From: Marinobacter litoralis
GTDB taxonomy: Bacteria > Pseudomonadota > Gammaproteobacteria > Pseudomonadales > Oleiphilaceae
NCBI RefSeq assembly: GCF_016427555.1
Contig: NZ_JAELVS010000006.1
Coordinates: 1-64,000 of the forward strand
DNA length: 64,000 nucleotides
Reading direction: 5' to 3'
Positions 61,491 through 64,000 of the stretch are shown piece after piece. The position numbers and the translations under genes are program-made. The notes below the pieces were generated by a model. The model saw only the letters and a list, made by a program, of their open reading frames with translations. It did not search any database and had not been told where the DNA came from. Each line of letters starts with the position of its first letter. Positions within the stretch are counted from its first letter, which is position 1.

Positions 61491-61505
61491 CAGGTATTGA
61501 CCCAG

Positions 61506-63566
61506 TTACTGGATCAGATCGCTCTTGATGATCTTCGGTGTGATAAAGATCAGCAGCTCACTGCGCTCATCTACATGCTCAGTGCGCTTGAACAACCGAC
61601 CCAGGTATGGAATGTCACCAAGGAACGGCGTTTTGGTTGTTTGCGTAGCAACTTCAGACTGGAAGATGCCACCAAGCACCACGGTTTCGCCGTTCGCAAC
61701 CAGTACCTGCGTAGTAACCTCGTTCGTGTTGATTGACGGAATACCAGCTGTCACCTCACCACGCGAATCCTGATTAACGATCAGATCCATTATAATCTTG
61801 TCATCCGGGGTAATCTGAGGCGTTACCTCCAAGGAAAGTACCGCTTCCTTGAACGACACAGATGTGGCGCCGCTTGAAGAGGCTTCCTGATAAGGAATTT
61901 CTTCACCAGACTTGATCGATGCGCTTTGGCGATCCGCAGTCACAACGCGAGGCTGCGAAACGACTTCCGCACGGCCGTCACTTTCAAGTGCGGACAGTTC
62001 AAGATCTACCAGGAAGTCATCGCTACCCCAGCCGATGGCAAATGACGAGGCACCCTCGCCCGTTACACCGAGATCCACTCCCAACGCACCCGGGAAAGAA
62101 ATGGTATTACTGCCACCGCTTGCGGCATCACGTGCTTCGCTGAGGGTTCCAAGGGAGCCACCAACGGTCACAACATCGTTACCACTCACATCGTAGGCGG
62201 CGCCGCCCCACCGAACACCCAAATCTTCGGCCACATTGGTCTGGGCACGAACAATGCGAGCTTCAATAGACACCTGACGCACCGGAACGTCCCATGTACT
62301 CACCAAGCGACGAATTTCTTCGAGCTTATCGGCGGTTTCACGAACCGTAATGGTGTTGGTGCGTTTATCCGAGGACACGAAACCTCGGGAGGAAATCAAT
62401 TCTGCGTCAGCCTGGATAAGGCTCACAATCTCATCAGCCTTCGCGTAGTTGACCTGAATAATATCAAGGCGAACCGGGGCCAGTTCAGCAATCTGCTTAT
62501 TGGTTTCCAGCTCAAGCTTCTCACGAGTCGCAATTTCTTCAGCGGGCGCGACCAGCAGCACGTTACCAATCTGACGCTTATCCAGACCTTTAGTCTTCAA
62601 TATCAGATCCAGCGCCTGATCCCAGGGCACGTTCTGCAAGCGCAATGTAATGCTACCGCCCACGGTGTCACTGGCCACCAGGTTCAAACCGGTGAAGTCA
62701 GCGATCAGCTGCAGCACCGAACGGACCTCGATGTCCTGGAAGTTGAGCGACAGCTTTTCGCCCGAGTACGGGAACTTCTCTTCACGACGGGTTTCCGCCT
62801 CTTCTTGAGAGATTTCTTCCACGCTAACCGTGAACTCGCGGCCAGACTGATAGGCGATGTAGTCGTAATCCCCTTCCGGGCGAATTTCTACAACCGCATT
62901 GCCATCTTCCATAAAGGTATCGATGCGAGTAACAGGCGTTGCAAAGTCCGTCACATCCAGCCGACGGCGCAAATCGACGGGGACATCCAGGCCCGGCATA
63001 GTCAGGCGAATACGGCCACCCAGCTCTGTCAGGTTGACGGCCGAGGAGCTACTACCCAAGTCAACAATCACTCGCCCTTCGCCAGCCTTACCCCGACGAA
63101 AATCGATGCCGGCCAGCGCGTTCGCTCCGGATTGCGCCGGAGCGCTCGTCTGTTGCGTGCTGGGCGCGGACGCGACCGAAGCAGCTGCGCCACCACCGAT
63201 GGTCATAACCAGTGAGTTGTTGCTACGGGTCGTCTCGTGAGGAACCAACTCAACCAAATTGAAGATCAAGCGGGTGCGATCCTTGGTTTCCACAACAGTG
63301 ACGCTCTGGGCATTGCCGGATCCCAGAGGAATGCTGCGCTTATTGATCGCACTGGTCGTATCTTTCAGGTCAACGGTAATACGTGCTGGCCGCTCGATGG
63401 TGTAGCCAGTCGGCTCCGGCGGTGTACCGTCGAATTCCATGGTCACTTCCAAGCGCTCACCCGGCAGCGACGAAAACGTGACGTCCTGCAGCGTGACCGC
63501 GCTGGCCAGGCTGCTCCATAACCCCACGGCAATAATACCTACGGAGACATTTAGTTTTTTGAACAT
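61506..63566 (-). CDS. pilQ: PilQ, type IV pilus outer membrane secretin
   Basis: The protein has 686 residues from the ATG at 63566, which has GAGG six bases upstream and starts a normal signal peptide (MFKKLNVSVGII... ending LASA). An ATG at 63620 overlapping pilP (ATGATG) would add 18 residues. Two AMIN-type domains (about 30-250) bind peptidoglycan, then come the STN/N0 domain (near 265-330), N1 and the C-terminal secretin domain (about 440-680, with VVLGGIFQSEVATQT). It forms the outer membrane pore for the pilus; pilP is immediately upstream. Confidence 0.94.
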   Translation of the reverse strand: MFKKLNVSVGIIAVGLWSSLASAVTLQDVTFSSLPGERLEVTMEFDGTPPEPTGYTIERPARITVDLKDTTSAINKRSIPLGSGNAQSVTVVETKDRTRLIFNLVELVPHETTRSNNSLVMTIGGGAAASVASAPSTQQTSAPAQSGANALAGIDFRRGKAGEGRVIVDLGSSSSAVNLTELGGRIRLTMPGLDVPVDLRRRLDVTDFATPVTRIDTFMEDGNAVVEIRPEGDYDYIAYQSGREFTVSVEEISQEEAETRREEKFPYSGEKLSLNFQDIEVRSVLQLIADFTGLNLVASDTVGGSITLRLQNVPWDQALDLILKTKGLDKRQIGNVLLVAPAEEIATREKLELETNKQIAELAPVRLDIIQVNYAKADEIVSLIQADAELISSRGFVSSDKRTNTITVRETADKLEEIRRLVSTWDVPVRQVSIEARIVRAQTNVAEDLGVRWGGAAYDVSGNDVVTVGGSLGTLSEARDAASGGSNTISFPGALGVDLGVTGEGASSFAIGWGSDDFLVDLELSALESDGRAEVVSQPRVVTADRQSASIKSGEEIPYQEASSSGATSVSFKEAVLSLEVTPQITPDDKIIMDLIVNQDSRGEVTAGIPSINTNEVTTQVLVANGETVVLGGIFQSEVATQTTKTPFLGDIPYLGRLFKRTEHVDERSELLIFITPKIIKSDLIQ

Positions 63567-63616
63567 CGCTAGCCTCGACCCTAAACCTGTTTGTTCTTGC
63601 ATGTTTCTTGTAGTCA

Positions 63617-64000
63617 TCATCCTGCCGCTCCCGAGCCCTCATCCAAAGACAAAGAGCGGGGGCGTTCAACCCATCCACCCCGGCCATTCGGAACGATTTC
63701 AATCAATTCGATGCGCGTTTCACTGACGCCAACGATACGACCGTAGTTCTGCCCCATGTAGTTACCAACCCGCACCCGATGGATGCCCGATGCACCATCC
63801 CGCACCAAGGCATAAAGCGTTCCGCCGGCACCTTCCAGGGTTCCCACCATGTTCAGCGATTTCAGATCGAAGTTCTCAAGCACCTCTCTCGGGCGATCAA
63901 GATCAGGCTCCACATCGGTGATCGGCTTTTCATCCACCATGGTGAGCTGGACATCGACGGGCGGCTCGAACGGCGCTCGACGATCTGCAGCCGTGTAACT
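63617..64000 (-). CDS. pilP: PilP, pilus alignment lipoprotein (N-terminus beyond window)
   Basis: The reading frame stays open to the right edge, so the gene is partial: the last 127 residues are seen. RRAPFEPP and NMVGTLEGAGGTLYALVRDG are typical PilP segments, the latter the start of its beta domain that binds PilQ. PilP links the PilM-N-O inner membrane complex to the PilQ secretin. The lipoprotein signal is outside the window. The internal Met at 63940 is not the true start. Confidence 0.9.
   Translation of the reverse strand, partial: SYTAADRRAPFEPPVDVQLTMVDEKPITDVEPDLDRPREVLENFDLKSLNMVGTLEGAGGTLYALVRDGASGIHRVRVGNYMGQNYGRIVGVSETRIELIEIVPNGRGGWVERPRSLSLDEGSGAAG

Overview
The window reads as a chromosomal core region of a marine gammaproteobacterium close to Marinobacter. 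The evidence is a gene order very like Pseudomonas (pilS-pilR beside the minor pilin cluster, then ispH-fkpB-lspA-ileS-ribF-murJ-rpsT-proB-obgE-rpmA-rplU-ispB), moderate GC, a wax ester synthase/DGAT-type acyltransferase, a PilZ gene next to radA, and pilP-pilQ-aroK-aroB-damX-gltB-gltD-hemE in the usual order. Nothing looks like a prophage, insertion sequence, CRISPR array or genomic island. No tRNA or rRNA gene lies inside, but a strong stable-RNA promoter points out of the left edge.

Layout. 1-1.8 kb: stable-RNA promoter and the msrPQ methionine sulfoxide repair pair. 1.9-6.4 kb: pssA and ilvI-ilvH-ilvC, with a long ilv leader behind a promoter that carries a palindrome. 6.5-11.6 kb: a DUF4124 protein, clpB with a sigma-32-type promoter, pgeF and rluD. 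11.7-14.2 kb: bamD and nadE, convergent through one shared hairpin. 14.3-24.9 kb: type IV pilus regulation (pilS, pilR) and minor pilins (fimT-like, pilE, pilY1, pilX, pilW, pilV, fimU). 25-32.4 kb: ispH, fkpB, lspA, ileS, ribF, murJ. 32.6-37.3 kb: rpsT, proB, obgE, rpmA, rplU, ispB. 37.4-40 kb: the wax ester synthase-like gene, a DUF2057-type lipoprotein and a DUF6316-type small protein. 40-46.6 kb: nrdR-ribD-ribBA-ribH-nusB-thiL-pgpA and glyA; riboflavin synthase is missing from this operon. 47-50.7 kb: ettA, radA and a mapZ-like PilZ gene. 51-64 kb: hemE, gltD, gltB, a DamX-like SPOR protein, aroB, aroK, pilQ and the truncated pilP.

Pilus genes occur at both ends: the PilS/PilR two-component system and priming minor pilins in the middle, the secretin PilQ and its partner PilP at the right edge. 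The rest is housekeeping: branched-chain amino acids, ubiquinone and isoprenoid precursors, riboflavin/FAD, NAD, heme, shikimate, ammonia assimilation, ribosome assembly and proteostasis.

The least explained content is non-coding. Three related long-armed palindromic elements (46842-46945, 50073-50254, 50799-50908) share an internal core of small hairpins built around ATGGAT. Their long outer arms differ in sequence from copy to copy, yet in each copy the two arms are complementary to each other. They flank ettA, radA and mapZ, where blocks that I recall as separate in Pseudomonas are joined. A second strong signal is a pair of NtrC-type operators flanking the gltB promoter 117 bp apart.
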